Of a DNA stretch of 64,000 bases, positions 8,210 through 17,457 are shown one piece after another. The stretch's first letter is position 1. The number at the start of each line of letters is the position of its first letter. The position numbers and the translations under genes were made by a program. Under the pieces are notes generated by a model, which had not been told where the DNA came from, searched no databases, and saw nothing but the letters and a program-made list of their open reading frames with translations. Source of the DNA: Microbacterium sp. Root553 (GTDB lineage: Bacteria > Actinomycetota > Actinomycetes > Actinomycetales > Microbacteriaceae). The DNA is taken from assembly GCF_001426995.1 (NCBI RefSeq), contig NZ_LMFY01000001.1, positions 954,713 through 1,018,712 on the forward strand, in the 5' to 3' direction.

Positions 8210-9859
8210 ATGACGCTGGAAGTGATGTCGCCCACGGCGGCACTGCTCGATGGACGCTACATTCTGCACGATCGTGTGGGACAGGGCGGCATGGCGACGG
8301 TGTACCGCGCCGAAGACACCCACCTCGGCCGCACCGTGGCGATCAAGATGATCCACGAAGGTCAGGGGCCCGTCGCCTCGATCGAGCGCGCGCACACCGA
8401 GAAGACGCTGCTCGCCTCGCTGAGCCATCCCTCTCTCGTCACGCTGTACGACGCGCAGCTCACCCCGAATCGCCCGCAGTACCTGGTCATGGAGTTCGTG
8501 AAGGGGCCGACGCTGGCCGACCGCATGACCGACGGCCCGATGCCGCCCGCGGACGTCGCGCGGATCACCCGCGACCTCGCCGCGGGGCTGACCGCCGTGC
8601 ACGCGGCGGGGATCGTCCACCGCGACGTCAAGCCGTCGAACGTGCTGCTCGCCTCCGATCGCACGGGTCGACCGGTGGTCGCGAAGCTCGCCGACTTCGG
8701 CATCGCGTGCGCCATCGACGACACCCGGCTCACCACTCCCGGCATCGTGCTCGGCACCCTCACCTACATGGCCCCGGAGCAGCTCCGCGATCAGGAGCCC
8801 GGCACGCCGGTCGACGTGTTCTCTCTCGGTCTGGTCGCACTCGAAGCCCTCACCGGCGAGGCCGGATACCCCTCGCTCGCGTCGGGGCGCGCCGCGGCCA
8901 TCGCCCGGCTCGCGCACCCGCCGATCATCCCGGCGACGGTGCCGGACGGCTGGCGCGACCTGATCACGCGGATGACGCGCCTCGACCCGCAGGAGCGCCC
9001 GACCGCCACCGAGGTCGCCCGCGTCGCGCGCGGCCTGGTGCGGGGATACGCTGCCGACACGAGCGAGACCGCGATCGCCGCGGGTTCCGCATCGATCGTC
9101 GCGGCCGCCGGTCCGACCCCCGCGCGGGGTGTGGTCGGCGGGGCAGACGCAGTCGGCGGGGCAGACGCAGTCGGCGGGGTCGACAGGGTCGGAGTGCCCG
9201 GTGCAGCCGGTGAAACCCGCGCAGTCGGTGTAGTCGGCGCGGCAGGCGGAGTAGGCGCAGCCGGCGCAGCAGACGATCGAGTTGCGGCAGATACGGCGCA
9301 TGAGCCGGATGCGGTGGGCCCGGCGCGGGATCCGGGAGCGGCCGGGGCGACTCGGACCGGTGCCACGGCCGTGTTCCCCGCGACGGACGGCGCGGACGCT
9401 CCCCTTCGCGCCCGCACGCCGCGCGGCGCCCGCACCGGCACCCGCACCCGCGTGATCGCCGGCGCTGCCGGTGTTGCCGCGGCCGGGGCGCTCGTCGTCG
9501 GTCTCGTGGCTTTCACCGCGCCGGCATCCGACATCGGGCGCGTGGCGTCGACGGCGGTCGTCCGTACGGCGTCGACATCCGCTGAGGCCGAGCCGCAGAG
9601 CACGCCCGTCGAGACGGTCACCGACGCGGAGACGCCGGCGAACTCCGGAACCCCCGGCAACTCGGGCAACCCCGGGAACTCGGGCAACCCCGGGAACTCG
9701 GGCAACCCCGGGAACTCGGGCAACCCGGGAAACTCCGGAACCCCCGGAAACTCGGGCAAGGCCGACAAAGCCGACAAGCTCGACAACCCCGACAAGGCCG
9801 ACAGACCGGACAAAACAGACAAGCCGGACAAGTCGAACGGCGACTCCGGCAAGAACTGA
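8210..9859 (+). CDS. Transmembrane Ser/Thr protein kinase with repeat-rich extracellular tail
   Basis: 549 residues. Hanks-type kinase: glycine loop GQGGMATVY at 24-32, ATP-binding Lys46 (VAIK), catalytic HRDVKPSN with Asp139, DFG Asp162, and APEQ near 188. A Gly/Ala/Val linker (about 295-400) leads to one membrane helix at about 411-433. The outer tail has no PASTA domain; it has Asn-Ser-Gly-x-Pro-Gly repeats followed by a KADKxDKPDK charged tract. The ATG is preferred over GTG three bases earlier because AAGGAG then sits 6 nt away. It probably phosphorylates cytoplasmic targets in response to a wall or envelope cue. Confidence 0.92.
   Translation: MTLEVMSPTAALLDGRYILHDRVGQGGMATVYRAEDTHLGRTVAIKMIHEGQGPVASIERAHTEKTLLASLSHPSLVTLYDAQLTPNRPQYLVMEFVKGPTLADRMTDGPMPPADVARITRDLAAGLTAVHAAGIVHRDVKPSNVLLASDRTGRPVVAKLADFGIACAIDDTRLTTPGIVLGTLTYMAPEQLRDQEPGTPVDVFSLGLVALEALTGEAGYPSLASGRAAAIARLAHPPIIPATVPDGWRDLITRMTRLDPQERPTATEVARVARGLVRGYAADTSETAIAAGSASIVAAAGPTPARGVVGGADAVGGADAVGGVDRVGVPGAAGETRAVGVVGAAGGVGAAGAADDRVAADTAHEPDAVGPARDPGAAGATRTGATAVFPATDGADAPLRARTPRGARTGTRTRVIAGAAGVAAAGALVVGLVAFTAPASDIGRVASTAVVRTASTSAEAEPQSTPVETVTDAETPANSGTPGNSGNPGNSGNPGNSGNPGNSGNPGNSGTPGNSGKADKADKLDNPDKADRPDKTDKPDKSNGDSGKN
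9130..9190 (+). repeat. 18-nt coding microsatellite in kinase linker
   Basis: The unit GCAGACGCAGTCGGCGGG recurs in tandem, coding ADAVGG. It lies in the flexible linker between the kinase domain and the membrane helix, where length can change in frame. Confidence 0.75.
9655..9755 (+). repeat. 18-nt tandem repeats in kinase tail
   Basis: Repeated AACTCGGGCAACCCCGGG units encode SGNPGN copies in the predicted extracellular tail. Copies differ by only a few bases, so copy number is probably variable between strains. Confidence 0.8.
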
Positions 9860-9870
9860 CCCGGGTCGCG

Positions 9871-9957
9871 CGTTCACGATTCAGCATGGACGGGCTCGCT
9901 CCCCCTCGACACCCAGTCTCGAGCCGCTCCGCCGCATCTCATGCTGAATCGTGAACG
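9871..9957. repeat. GTTCAC-type inverted repeat element, copy A
   Basis: Arms GTTCACGATTCAGCATG (9872-9888) and its exact complement (9940-9956), extended one base each side, around a 51-nt spacer that itself holds a GGCTCG/CGAGCC pair. It lies between convergent genes. Related arms occur at 24919-25026 and 34342-34427. Confidence 0.85.
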
Positions 9958-9966
9958 GCATCCGGC

Positions 9967-10431
9967 TCAGCTCGCGTACGCCGCGCGCACGTCGAGCACC
10001 CATGTCACGCCGAAGCGATCCGTCAGCATGCCGAAGCCGGGCGACCATGCCGATGCCGCGAGCGGCTCGACGATCGAGGCCCCGTCTGCCAGCGCATCCC
10101 AGTATCCGGCCAGCTCGTCCAGCGAATCGGCCCGCACCGACTGGAAGAACGTGCGATCGGTGAGGGTCGCGCCGTTCTCCCGTGTGGTCGTGCCGGCGGT
10201 CGCGGCCGTGTCCTCCGCCGCTCCGGGGATGTCGTACGCCATGAGCCGGAACCCGTCGGCGTTCTCGACCTGTCCGAACACGACCTTGTCAGCACCGGGC
10301 ACGTCGGCCGGCATCCCGAAGTCTCCGTAGGTCGCGAGTGTCACCTCCCCGCCGAAGACAGACCGGTAGAACTCGAGCGCAGCCCGCGCCGTGCCGCGGA
10401 AGTTGAGGTGGGTGGTGGTTGCGATGGACAT
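9967..10431 (-). CDS. VOC family protein (PhnB-like)
   Basis: 154 residues of the vicinal-oxygen-chelate fold, PhnB/DUF1338-like subgroup: LNFRGTARAALEFYRSVFGGEV at the N-terminus, AYDIPG in the middle, and the closing FGMLTDRFGVTWVLDV, the typical second beta-alpha-beta-beta-beta module. GGAGATCCC precedes the ATG. Members are small metal-binding or antibiotic/aldehyde-handling proteins; no reaction can be assigned. It diverges from a WYL regulator with a perfect inverted repeat between them, so that regulator probably controls it. Confidence 0.88.
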   Translation of the reverse strand: MSIATTTHLNFRGTARAALEFYRSVFGGEVTLATYGDFGMPADVPGADKVVFGQVENADGFRLMAYDIPGAAEDTAATAGTTTRENGATLTDRTFFQSVRADSLDELAGYWDALADGASIVEPLAASAWSPGFGMLTDRFGVTWVLDVRAAYAS

Positions 10432-10487
10432 GGGATCTCCTCGATCGTCGCGGCAGCGTATCCGCCGTCGAGAGCCACACTCTCGCC

Positions 10488-10514
10488 AGAAGAGGACGGT
10501 TTCGGTCCTCTTCT
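10488..10514. promoter_or_regulatory. Operator-like inverted repeat between VOC and WYL genes
   Basis: Perfect 10-bp arms AGAAGAGGAC and GTCCTCTTCT separated by 7 nt, in the 100-nt divergent gap and 17 nt before the regulator's ATG. A plausible binding site for the WYL regulator. Confidence 0.55.
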
Positions 10515-10531
10515 TGACGCAGAATGAGAAC

Positions 10532-11503
10532 ATGACCGGCAGCTCCTCCCGCATGCTCGCGCTGCTCTCGCTGCTGCAGACCCCGCGCGACTGGCCAGGG
10601 CACGTGCTCGCGGACCGACTCGAGGTCACGTCCCGAACGGTGCGTCGTGATGTCGACCGCTTGCGCGAGCTCGGATATCGGATCCGCGCGAGCAAAGGTC
10701 CCGACGGCGGATACCGATTGGACGCCGGCTCCGAGCTGCCGCCCCTCCTGTTCGACGACGACCAGGCCGTCGCGATCGCCGTCGCGCTGCAGAGCGTGCC
10801 GACCACGGGCATCGACATCGACGAGGGGGCCGCCCGTGCACTCGCGACGGTGCGGCAGGTGATGCCCGCCCGGCTGCGGCATCGTGTCGACGGCATCCGC
10901 TTCACGGGCGTCGGGAACGAGACGCGGGTCGACCCCGCCGTGCTCGAGGCAGTCAGCGCCGCCGTGCGCGATCGCCACGTGCTGCGCTTCGACTACGGCG
11001 ATGCCGACCGCCCGGCCCGACGCACGGAGCCGCACGCGGTGGTCGCCAGGGAAGGTCGCTGGTACCTGCTCGCCTGGGATCTCGACGCCGAGGACTGGCG
11101 CACCTTCCGGCTGGACCGGATGTCGCCGCGCCTGCCCACGCGTCTGCCCTTCACCCCGCGCGAACTGCCCGCCGCGGACGCGCAGACGTATCTCGCGGCA
11201 CGGGCCAAAGGAGCGGATGCCGTCGACCGCTGGCCCTGCATCGGCGAGGTGATCATCGGACTCCCGGCGACCGAGGTCGCCCACTGGATCGGTCGGGATG
11301 GAACGGTCGATCCGATCGATGCCACCTCGTGCCGTGTCACCATCGGATCGTGGTCGTGGGTCGGCATCCTCGCCTCGCTGACCCGCTTCGATGCGCCGTT
11401 CACGATCGTCGGACCGCCTGCCCTGGCCGACGCCGCGCACACGCTCATCGCCCGGTTCGCCGCCGCATCCCCGCCGACCGTCGGTGTCGGCATCCCCCGG
11501 TAG
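10532..11503 (+). CDS. WYL-domain transcriptional regulator (YafY type)
   Basis: 323 residues. N-terminal HTH_11 domain (residues 5-58: RMLALLSLLQ, then LEVTSRTVRRDVDRLRELGY) and a central WYL domain near 140-205 (LRFDYGD then REGRWYLLAWD and DWRTFRLDRM), followed by a C-terminal extension. WYL domains sense ligands, often nucleic acid or small metabolites. It is divergent from the VOC gene. The ATG at 10532 starts exactly where homology begins; an upstream in-frame ATG lies in the other gene's promoter. Confidence 0.9.
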   Translation: MTGSSSRMLALLSLLQTPRDWPGHVLADRLEVTSRTVRRDVDRLRELGYRIRASKGPDGGYRLDAGSELPPLLFDDDQAVAIAVALQSVPTTGIDIDEGAARALATVRQVMPARLRHRVDGIRFTGVGNETRVDPAVLEAVSAAVRDRHVLRFDYGDADRPARRTEPHAVVAREGRWYLLAWDLDAEDWRTFRLDRMSPRLPTRLPFTPRELPAADAQTYLAARAKGADAVDRWPCIGEVIIGLPATEVAHWIGRDGTVDPIDATSCRVTIGSWSWVGILASLTRFDAPFTIVGPPALADAAHTLIARFAAASPPTVGVGIPR

Positions 11504-11507
11504 ACTG
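11502..11507 (+). promoter_or_regulatory. Candidate purL -10 (TAGACT)
   Basis: TAGACT overlaps the stop codon of the WYL gene and would give a leader of about 30 nt before the purL GTG, which carries AGGAG at 5 nt spacing. Confidence 0.4.
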
Positions 11508-11542
11508 GCCATGCCCCGCCGGCCCCTCATCTAGGAGTGCGC

Positions 11543-13876
11543 GTGACCACCGCCCCTGCACCTGCCCCCAAGCACGTCCCCGACTCCGTCGAGAACGCGA
11601 CCGCTACTCCCGAGAAGGAGCAGCCCTACGCAGCGCTGGGCCTCAAGCACGACGAGTACGCGAGGATCCGTGAGATCCTCGGCCGTCGCCCCACCTCCGG
11701 CGAGCTGGCCATGTACTCGGTCATGTGGTCGGAGCACTGCTCGTACAAGTCGTCGAAGAACTACCTGCGCCGCTTCGGCCAGAAGGTCTCCGACGAGATG
11801 AAGGAACGCCTCATGGTGGGCATGGGCCAGAACGCGGGCGTCATCGACGTCGGCGAGGGCTGGGCCGTCACCTTCAAGGCCGAGTCGCACAACCACCCCT
11901 CGTTCATCGAGCCGTTCCAGGGTGCGGCCACCGGCGTCGGCGGCATCGTCCGCGACATCATCTCGATGGGCGCCCGCCCGGTCGCGGTCATGGACGCCCT
12001 GCGCTTCGGCGCGATCGACCACCCCGACACCGCCCGCGTCGTGCACGGCGTCACCAGCGGCATCAGCTTCTACGGCAACTGCCTCGGCCTGCCGAACATC
12101 GGCGGCGAAACGGTCTTCGACTCCGTCTACCAGGCCAACCCGCTCGTCAACGCGCTCGCGGTCGGCGTGCTGCGCCACGAAGACCTCAAGCTCGCCAACG
12201 CCACCGGCGTGGGCAACAAGGTCGTGCTGTTCGGCGCTCGCACGGGCGGAGACGGCATCGGCGGCGCCAGCATCCTGGCGTCCGACACCTTCGCCGACGG
12301 CGGCCCCACCAAGCGCCCCGCCGTGCAGGTGGGCGACCCGTTCGCCGAGAAGGTGCTCATCGAGTGCTGCCTCGAGCTGTACCGCGACGAGCTCGTCGAG
12401 GCGATCCAGGATCTCGGCGCCGCCGGCATCTCCTGCGCCACCAGCGAGCTCGCGGCCAACGGCAACAGCGGCATGAAGGTCTCGCTCGACAACGTGCTGC
12501 TGCGCGATCCGTCGCTGACGGCCGAAGAGATCCTGATGTCGGAGTCGCAGGAGCGCATGATGGCGATCGTCGCGCCCGAGAAGCTCGACGCGTTCCTCGC
12601 CGTCGTGAACAAGTGGGAGGTCGAGACCTCCGTGCTCGGCGAGGTCACCGGCGACGGCCGCCTCATCATCGACTGGCAGGGCGAGCGGATCGTCGATGTC
12701 GACCCGTCGACCGTCGCGGTCGACGGCCCCGTCTACGACCGCCCGGTCGCGTACCCGACGTGGATCGACGCCCTGCAGGCGGATGCCGCCGAGAACCTCC
12801 CCCGTTCGAACGACCCCGAGGTGCTGCGCGAGCAGTTCCTGAACCTCGTCGCCTCGCCGAACCTCGCCGACACCCGCTGGATCACCAACCAGTACGACTA
12901 CTACGTGCTCGGCAACACGGCCCTCGCGTTCCCCGACGACGCCGGCATGATCCGCGTCGACGAGGAGTCGGGCCTGGGCTTCGCGATCTCGACCGATGCG
13001 AACGGCCGCTACTCGCAGCTCGACCCGTACGCGGGCGCGCAGCTGGCCCTCGCCGAGGCATACCGCAACGTCGCCGTGACCGGCGCCGTGCCCACCGCGA
13101 TCACCGACTGCCTGAACTTCGGATCCCCCGAGAACCCCGAGGTCATGTGGCAGTTCGGGCAGACTGTCGACGGCCTGGCCGACGGATGCTACGAGCTCGG
13201 CACCCCGGTCACCGGCGGCAATGTCTCGTTCTACAACCAGACCGGCGACGTGCCGATCCACCCGACTCCGCTCGTCGGCGTTCTCGGAATCATCGACGAC
13301 GTCTCGCGCCGCATCCCCTCGGGGTGGCAGGACGAGGGTCAGAACATCTACCTGCTCGGCACCACCTCGACCGAGCTGTCGGGGTCGGCGTGGGCCGAGA
13401 CCGTGCACCAGCACCTCGGCGGACTGCCGCCCAAGGTCGATCTCGCAGGCGAGAAGCGCCTCGCCGGCCTGCTCGCGGCGGCTCGCGACGAATGGCTGAT
13501 CTCGTCGGCGCACGACCTGTCCGAGGGTGGACTCGCGCAGGCACTCGCCGAGGGCGTCTCTCGCTTCGGAGTCGGAGCCCGCGTGTGGCTGAACGAGATC
13601 CTCGAGAGCTGTGGCGTGGATGCCGCATCCGCCCTGTTCTCGGAGTCGACCGGCCGCGTCATCGTGACCGTGCCGCGCGAAGACGACGTCAAGTTCCGCG
13701 GACTGTGCGAAGGCCGGGGATACCCGGTCATGCGCATCGGCGTGACCGACACCGAGGGCGCCAAGCTCGAGGTGCAGGGCGTCTTCACCGTTCCGGTCGC
13801 CGAGATCCGCGAGCGCTCGCAGGCCACCCTTCCCGCCGCCTTCGGCCCGACGGTCGCCGAGCCGGTCGGCGCATGA
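11543..13876 (+). CDS. purL: Phosphoribosylformylglycinamidine synthase subunit PurL
   Basis: 777 residues, the length of the small (bacillary-type) PurL. It converts FGAR plus glutamine-derived ammonia and ATP to FGAM in purine synthesis, with PurS and PurQ as partners, which are not in this window. Visible: [16 protein letters not shown] near residue 55, [21 protein letters not shown] near 115-135 (written here as ESHNHPSF and GAATGVGG), PNIGGETVF near 180, and [13 protein letters not shown] near 655. The GTG at 11543 is favoured over the GTG at 11537, which overlaps the AGGAG. The next gene overlaps by 4 nt. Confidence 0.96.
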   Translation: MTTAPAPAPKHVPDSVENATATPEKEQPYAALGLKHDEYARIREILGRRPTSGELAMYSVMWSEHCSYKSSKNYLRRFGQKVSDEMKERLMVGMGQNAGVIDVGEGWAVTFKAESHNHPSFIEPFQGAATGVGGIVRDIISMGARPVAVMDALRFGAIDHPDTARVVHGVTSGISFYGNCLGLPNIGGETVFDSVYQANPLVNALAVGVLRHEDLKLANATGVGNKVVLFGARTGGDGIGGASILASDTFADGGPTKRPAVQVGDPFAEKVLIECCLELYRDELVEAIQDLGAAGISCATSELAANGNSGMKVSLDNVLLRDPSLTAEEILMSESQERMMAIVAPEKLDAFLAVVNKWEVETSVLGEVTGDGRLIIDWQGERIVDVDPSTVAVDGPVYDRPVAYPTWIDALQADAAENLPRSNDPEVLREQFLNLVASPNLADTRWITNQYDYYVLGNTALAFPDDAGMIRVDEESGLGFAISTDANGRYSQLDPYAGAQLALAEAYRNVAVTGAVPTAITDCLNFGSPENPEVMWQFGQTVDGLADGCYELGTPVTGGNVSFYNQTGDVPIHPTPLVGVLGIIDDVSRRIPSGWQDEGQNIYLLGTTSTELSGSAWAETVHQHLGGLPPKVDLAGEKRLAGLLAAARDEWLISSAHDLSEGGLAQALAEGVSRFGVGARVWLNEILESCGVDAASALFSESTGRVIVTVPREDDVKFRGLCEGRGYPVMRIGVTDTEGAKLEVQGVFTVPVAEIRERSQATLPAAFGPTVAEPVGA

Positions 13877-14079
13877 GCGAGCTCAGCCGGCGGCCCGACC
13901 CGTCAGGTCGTCCCGACCGGTCGCGGCCCGATGCGAGCGATCCTGCCGAGTTGAGCGAGGACTACGGCGATCTGGGCGAGCGTCGGAATCGCCGCATCCG
14001 CGTCGTCGCCTGGACGGTGATCGTCGCGCTCATCCTCGGCGGTGGCGGCGCGACCGTGCTGAGCCTCCTCATCGTCTGA
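13873..14079 (+). CDS. Small single-helix membrane protein coupled to purL
   Basis: 68 residues: an acidic and basic polar N-terminal half ([21 protein letters not shown]), then RRNRR and one membrane helix at about 44-67. The ATG overlaps the purL stop (ATGA), which implies translational coupling. The topology predicts a cytoplasmic N-terminal tail. No family recognised. Confidence 0.6.
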   Translation: MSELSRRPDPSGRPDRSRPDASDPAELSEDYGDLGERRNRRIRVVAWTVIVALILGGGGATVLSLLIV

Positions 14080-14110
14080 CTCGGGCTCGCGCTGAGGACC
14101 CGGTGACGAC

Positions 14111-14680
14111 CTAGCGGGAGAAGAGGAACCGGGTCAGCTGCACGATCGACTCCGGGTCGTGGCGTTCGCGCCCCAGAGATTCGACGATGATCGCGCCGAG
14201 GATGGCTCGTCCGAGCTGTTCGACGGGGGCGTCGGCGGCGAGCTGGCCATCGCGGATGCCGCCGCGGATGCGCGCGCTCAGGTACTTCTCGACGCCGAGG
14301 CTCTCGCCGAGGTGCGCTCCGACACCGGCGTCCTCGGTCGCCGCGGCCACCAGCGACCGCAGCAGCACCCCGCCCTCCGGCGCCTCGAGGATCGAGAGCA
14401 CGCTGCGCAGCCAGGTCTCGACGTCGGCGGCGAGGTCTCCCGTGTCGGGCACATCGAAGTCGACGGGGATCAGCCGTCCTTCGGCGAGGCATTCACCGAT
14501 CAACGCACCGCGCGACGGCCACCACCGGTAGATGGTCTGCTTGCCGACACCGGCCTCCTTCGCGATCCCCTCGATCGTGAGTCGGTCGTAGCCCTGATTG
14601 TGGAACAGCCGGGCCGTGGCATCGAGGATGGCCTCGCGCGCCGCTGTGCTGCGCACGGGCCCGCTCCGATGATCGTTCAC
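14111..14680 (-). CDS. TetR family regulator, divergent from MMPL transporter
   Basis: About 189 residues. HTH at the N-terminus: AREAILDATARLF then LTIEGIAKEAGVGKQTIYRWWPSR, the TetR signature. The C-terminal domain (TetR_C_11-like, LRSLVAAATEDAGV) binds a ligand. Start uncertain: GTG at 14680 is chosen because the earlier GTG at 14707 would overlap a TAGTGT -10 candidate; 14683 is also possible. It is divergent from the MMPL gene, so it likely represses it. Confidence 0.85.
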   Translation of the reverse strand: MNDHRSGPVRSTAAREAILDATARLFHNQGYDRLTIEGIAKEAGVGKQTIYRWWPSRGALIGECLAEGRLIPVDFDVPDTGDLAADVETWLRSVLSILEAPEGGVLLRSLVAAATEDAGVGAHLGESLGVEKYLSARIRGGIRDGQLAADAPVEQLGRAILGAIIVESLGRERHDPESIVQLTRFLFSR

Positions 14681-14753
14681 CACGAGTTCAGGATAACCAC
14701 AGAACACTAGACGAGACGCACCGTATGATCATTGATGTCTGAAGGAGATCGTC

Positions 14754-17312
14754 GTGGCATCACTGCTCTACCGTCTGGGTTCCCTCGCTGCGCGCAAGGC
14801 ATGGACGGTGATCATCTCGTGGGTCCTCATCCTCGGCCTCGGGGTCGGCGCGTTCCTGACCCTCGGCGGCACGCTCAGCAACAGCTTCGACATCCCCGGC
14901 ACCGCGTCCGGCGCGGTGACCGACCAGCTGGCGAAGAAGCTGCCCGACACGGCCGGGGGCACGGGAACCGTGGTCTACCGGACCACCGACGGCTCGGCCT
15001 TCACGGAGCAGCAGAAGCAGGAGATCTCGACGCTGGCGTCGAGCGCCGAGGATCTCGACGGCGTGGCCTCGGTCATCGACCCGTTCGAAACCCAGCAGCA
15101 GCGGGCCGAGCAGGCCCAGCAGCTCGCCGACGGCAGCGACCAGGTCGAGGGCGGACGGGCGCAGCTGGATGCCGGACAGACGCAGCTCGACGAGGGACGC
15201 GCGCAGCTCGAGTCCGGGCTGGAGCAGCTGACCGCAGGCCGGGCGCAGGCCGAGGCCGGTGGCGCCCCCGCCGCACAGCTCTCGGCGCTCGATGGGCAGA
15301 TCGCTGCACTGAACGCGCAGCTCACCGAGGTCGAGGCCCAGCAGAAGACCATCGACGACTCCCGCGCCGATCTCGACGAGAACGCCGAGAAGGTCGACCT
15401 CGGCACGACCCTGCTCGATCTCTCCGACGGCATCGGCGTCGTGTCGGACGACGGCTCGACCGCCATCGTCAACGTGTCGTTCGAGGACCCGCGGCTCGAG
15501 CTCTCGGAGGAGATCAAGCAGGGCACGATCGATCACTTCGACTCCGCGCCGATCGACGGCGTCGAGGTCGACTTCGGCACCGACATCGCGCAAGGCGTGC
15601 CCGAGATCTTCGGGGTCGGCGAGGCCGTCGGGCTCGCCTTCGCCGCGATCGTGCTGATCGTGATGCTGGGAACGCTGATCGGTGCCGCGCTGCCCATCGT
15701 CACGGCCATCGTCGGCGTGGGCGTCGGCGTGACCGCATCCCTCGCCTTCTCGGGCGTCGTCGACATGGCATCCGTCACCCCCGTGCTGGGGGTGATGCTG
15801 GGCCTCGCCGTCGGCATCGACTACTCGCTGTTCATCGTGAACCGACACCGCAAGCAGCTGCTCAACGGCGTGTCGGTGCGGGAGTCGATCGGCCTCGCCA
15901 CCGGCACCTCGGGCACCGCCGTCGTCTTCGCCGGCACCACAGTCATCGTCGCCCTGCTCGCCCTCAACGTGACGGGCGTGCCGTTCCTCGGGCTCATGGG
16001 CACGGTCGGCGCGGTCTGCGTCGCGGTCGCCGTGCTCGTCGCGATCACGCTCGCACCCGCCATCCTGGGTCTCGTCGGCACCCGCCTGCTCAGCGGCAAG
16101 GCCCGCGCCACGATCGGCCAGCCGCATGCCGCGGGCACGCCGGTGAAGCGGATGTCGACGCTGCGCGCCGTCGTGACCGCCCTCGTCAGTGTGATCGCGC
16201 TGTTGATCATCGCCATCCCCTCGATGTCGATGCGTCTCGGCCTCCCCGACGGGGCCAGCGAGCCGTCGGACTCCACCAGCTATCGCGCCTTCCACGCCGT
16301 CGAGGAGCAGTTCGGCGAGGGAGCCAACGGACCGCTGCTCGTCACCGCGACCCTCGACGAGGCGGTGAGCGATGACGACCTGCTCGCCACGCAGGTCGAG
16401 GTCGCCCAGAAGATCGCCGACCAGGACGACGTCGTCGCCGTCGCCCCGATCGCGACCTCCGACGACAACACGCTGCTCGCGTTCCAGGTGCTGCCCGCCG
16501 AGGGACCGAACAGCTCGTCGACCGAGAAGCTCGTGCAGGACATCCGCGCGCTGCCGCAGCTCGACGGCGGCACCACCCTGGGCGTCGCAGGTCAGGCGGC
16601 GACCAACATCGACATCTCCGAAGCACTCGCCGGCGTCCTACCCCTCTACCTCGTGGTCGTGGTCGGACTCTCGCTGCTCATCATGATCGTCGTGTTCCGC
16701 TCGCTGCTCGTGCCGATCATCGCCACCGGAGGCTTCGTGCTCTCGCTGTTCGCGACCTACGGCCTGATCGTCGCCGTGTTCCAGTGGGGCTGGGGCGCAG
16801 ACCTCATCGGCCTGGACAGCCCGGGGCCGATCCTGAGCTTCCTGCCGGTGATCCTCGTCGGCATCCTGTTCGGGCTCGCGATGGACTATCAGCTGTTCCT
16901 CGCATCCGGCATGCGCGAGGCGTACGTGCACGGTGCCTCGGCACGCGATGCCGTGGCGCAGGGCTTCCGCGCCGGCCGTTCGGTCGTCATCGCGGCGGCG
17001 CTGATCATGGTGTCGGTGTTCGGCGGCTTCATCTTCTCGGAGTCGACCATCATCCGCTCGATCGGTTTCGGACTCGCCTTCGGTGTGCTGCTCGACGCCT
17101 TCGTCGTGCGGATGCTGCTCATGCCGGCGCTCATGCATCTGCTCGGACGCTCGGCCTGGTGGCTGCCGCGGTGGCTCGACCGCATCCTCCCGAACGTCGA
17201 CATGGAGGGCGCCGCCCTCGAGCGCGACCACCCCGGGGTGCGGACCGACACGGTTCAGGTGGTCTCACCGTCGGGCGGAGAACTCCCTGTTCGGCGGACC
17301 TCTGACAGCTAG
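14754..17312 (+). CDS. MMPL family transporter
   Basis: 852 residues with the duplicated MMPL/RND plan: helix 1 near residue 15, a first outer domain, six helices around 290-460, a second outer domain, and helices around 630-800. The first outer domain has an unusual coiled-coil of Gln/Ala/Leu-rich repeats (about 115-205, e.g. AQLDAGQTQLDEGRAQLESG) typical of the YdfJ-type subgroup. GTG start with AAGGAG at 6 nt spacing. MMPLs export lipids, drugs or other hydrophobic molecules by proton antiport. The divergent TetR gene fits drug- or lipid-induced expression. Confidence 0.93.
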   Translation: MASLLYRLGSLAARKAWTVIISWVLILGLGVGAFLTLGGTLSNSFDIPGTASGAVTDQLAKKLPDTAGGTGTVVYRTTDGSAFTEQQKQEISTLASSAEDLDGVASVIDPFETQQQRAEQAQQLADGSDQVEGGRAQLDAGQTQLDEGRAQLESGLEQLTAGRAQAEAGGAPAAQLSALDGQIAALNAQLTEVEAQQKTIDDSRADLDENAEKVDLGTTLLDLSDGIGVVSDDGSTAIVNVSFEDPRLELSEEIKQGTIDHFDSAPIDGVEVDFGTDIAQGVPEIFGVGEAVGLAFAAIVLIVMLGTLIGAALPIVTAIVGVGVGVTASLAFSGVVDMASVTPVLGVMLGLAVGIDYSLFIVNRHRKQLLNGVSVRESIGLATGTSGTAVVFAGTTVIVALLALNVTGVPFLGLMGTVGAVCVAVAVLVAITLAPAILGLVGTRLLSGKARATIGQPHAAGTPVKRMSTLRAVVTALVSVIALLIIAIPSMSMRLGLPDGASEPSDSTSYRAFHAVEEQFGEGANGPLLVTATLDEAVSDDDLLATQVEVAQKIADQDDVVAVAPIATSDDNTLLAFQVLPAEGPNSSSTEKLVQDIRALPQLDGGTTLGVAGQAATNIDISEALAGVLPLYLVVVVGLSLLIMIVVFRSLLVPIIATGGFVLSLFATYGLIVAVFQWGWGADLIGLDSPGPILSFLPVILVGILFGLAMDYQLFLASGMREAYVHGASARDAVAQGFRAGRSVVIAAALIMVSVFGGFIFSESTIIRSIGFGLAFGVLLDAFVVRMLLMPALMHLLGRSAWWLPRWLDRILPNVDMEGAALERDHPGVRTDTVQVVSPSGGELPVRRTSDS

Positions 17313-17445
17313 GAGACCGCCCCACGCAGAGGACTCCGCCCGACACGGAGGTGCCTCCTGACGGGGAAGACGCCACTCGGGCGTGCGGCAGCAGCGGGTG
17401 CCAGAGGGGGGCGGCACGCGGGCAGCGGATGTCGGAGGAGCGGCT

Positions 17446-17457
17446 TAGAGTGTGCGG
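17446..17457 (+). promoter_or_regulatory. Leaderless -10 element (TAGAGT)
   Basis: TAGAGT at 17446-17451 is followed by 6 nt and then the ATG of the zinc-finger gene; the nearest GGAGG is 20 nt away, too far to serve as ribosome site. Confidence 0.5.

Noticed and set aside
8033..9877. A 614-residue minus-strand protein
   Set aside because: It is antisense to the Ser/Thr kinase, whose motifs are all intact.
14681..14707. Upstream GTG start for the TetR gene
   Set aside because: It would overlap the TAGTGT -10 candidate, has no ribosome site and adds non-homologous residues.
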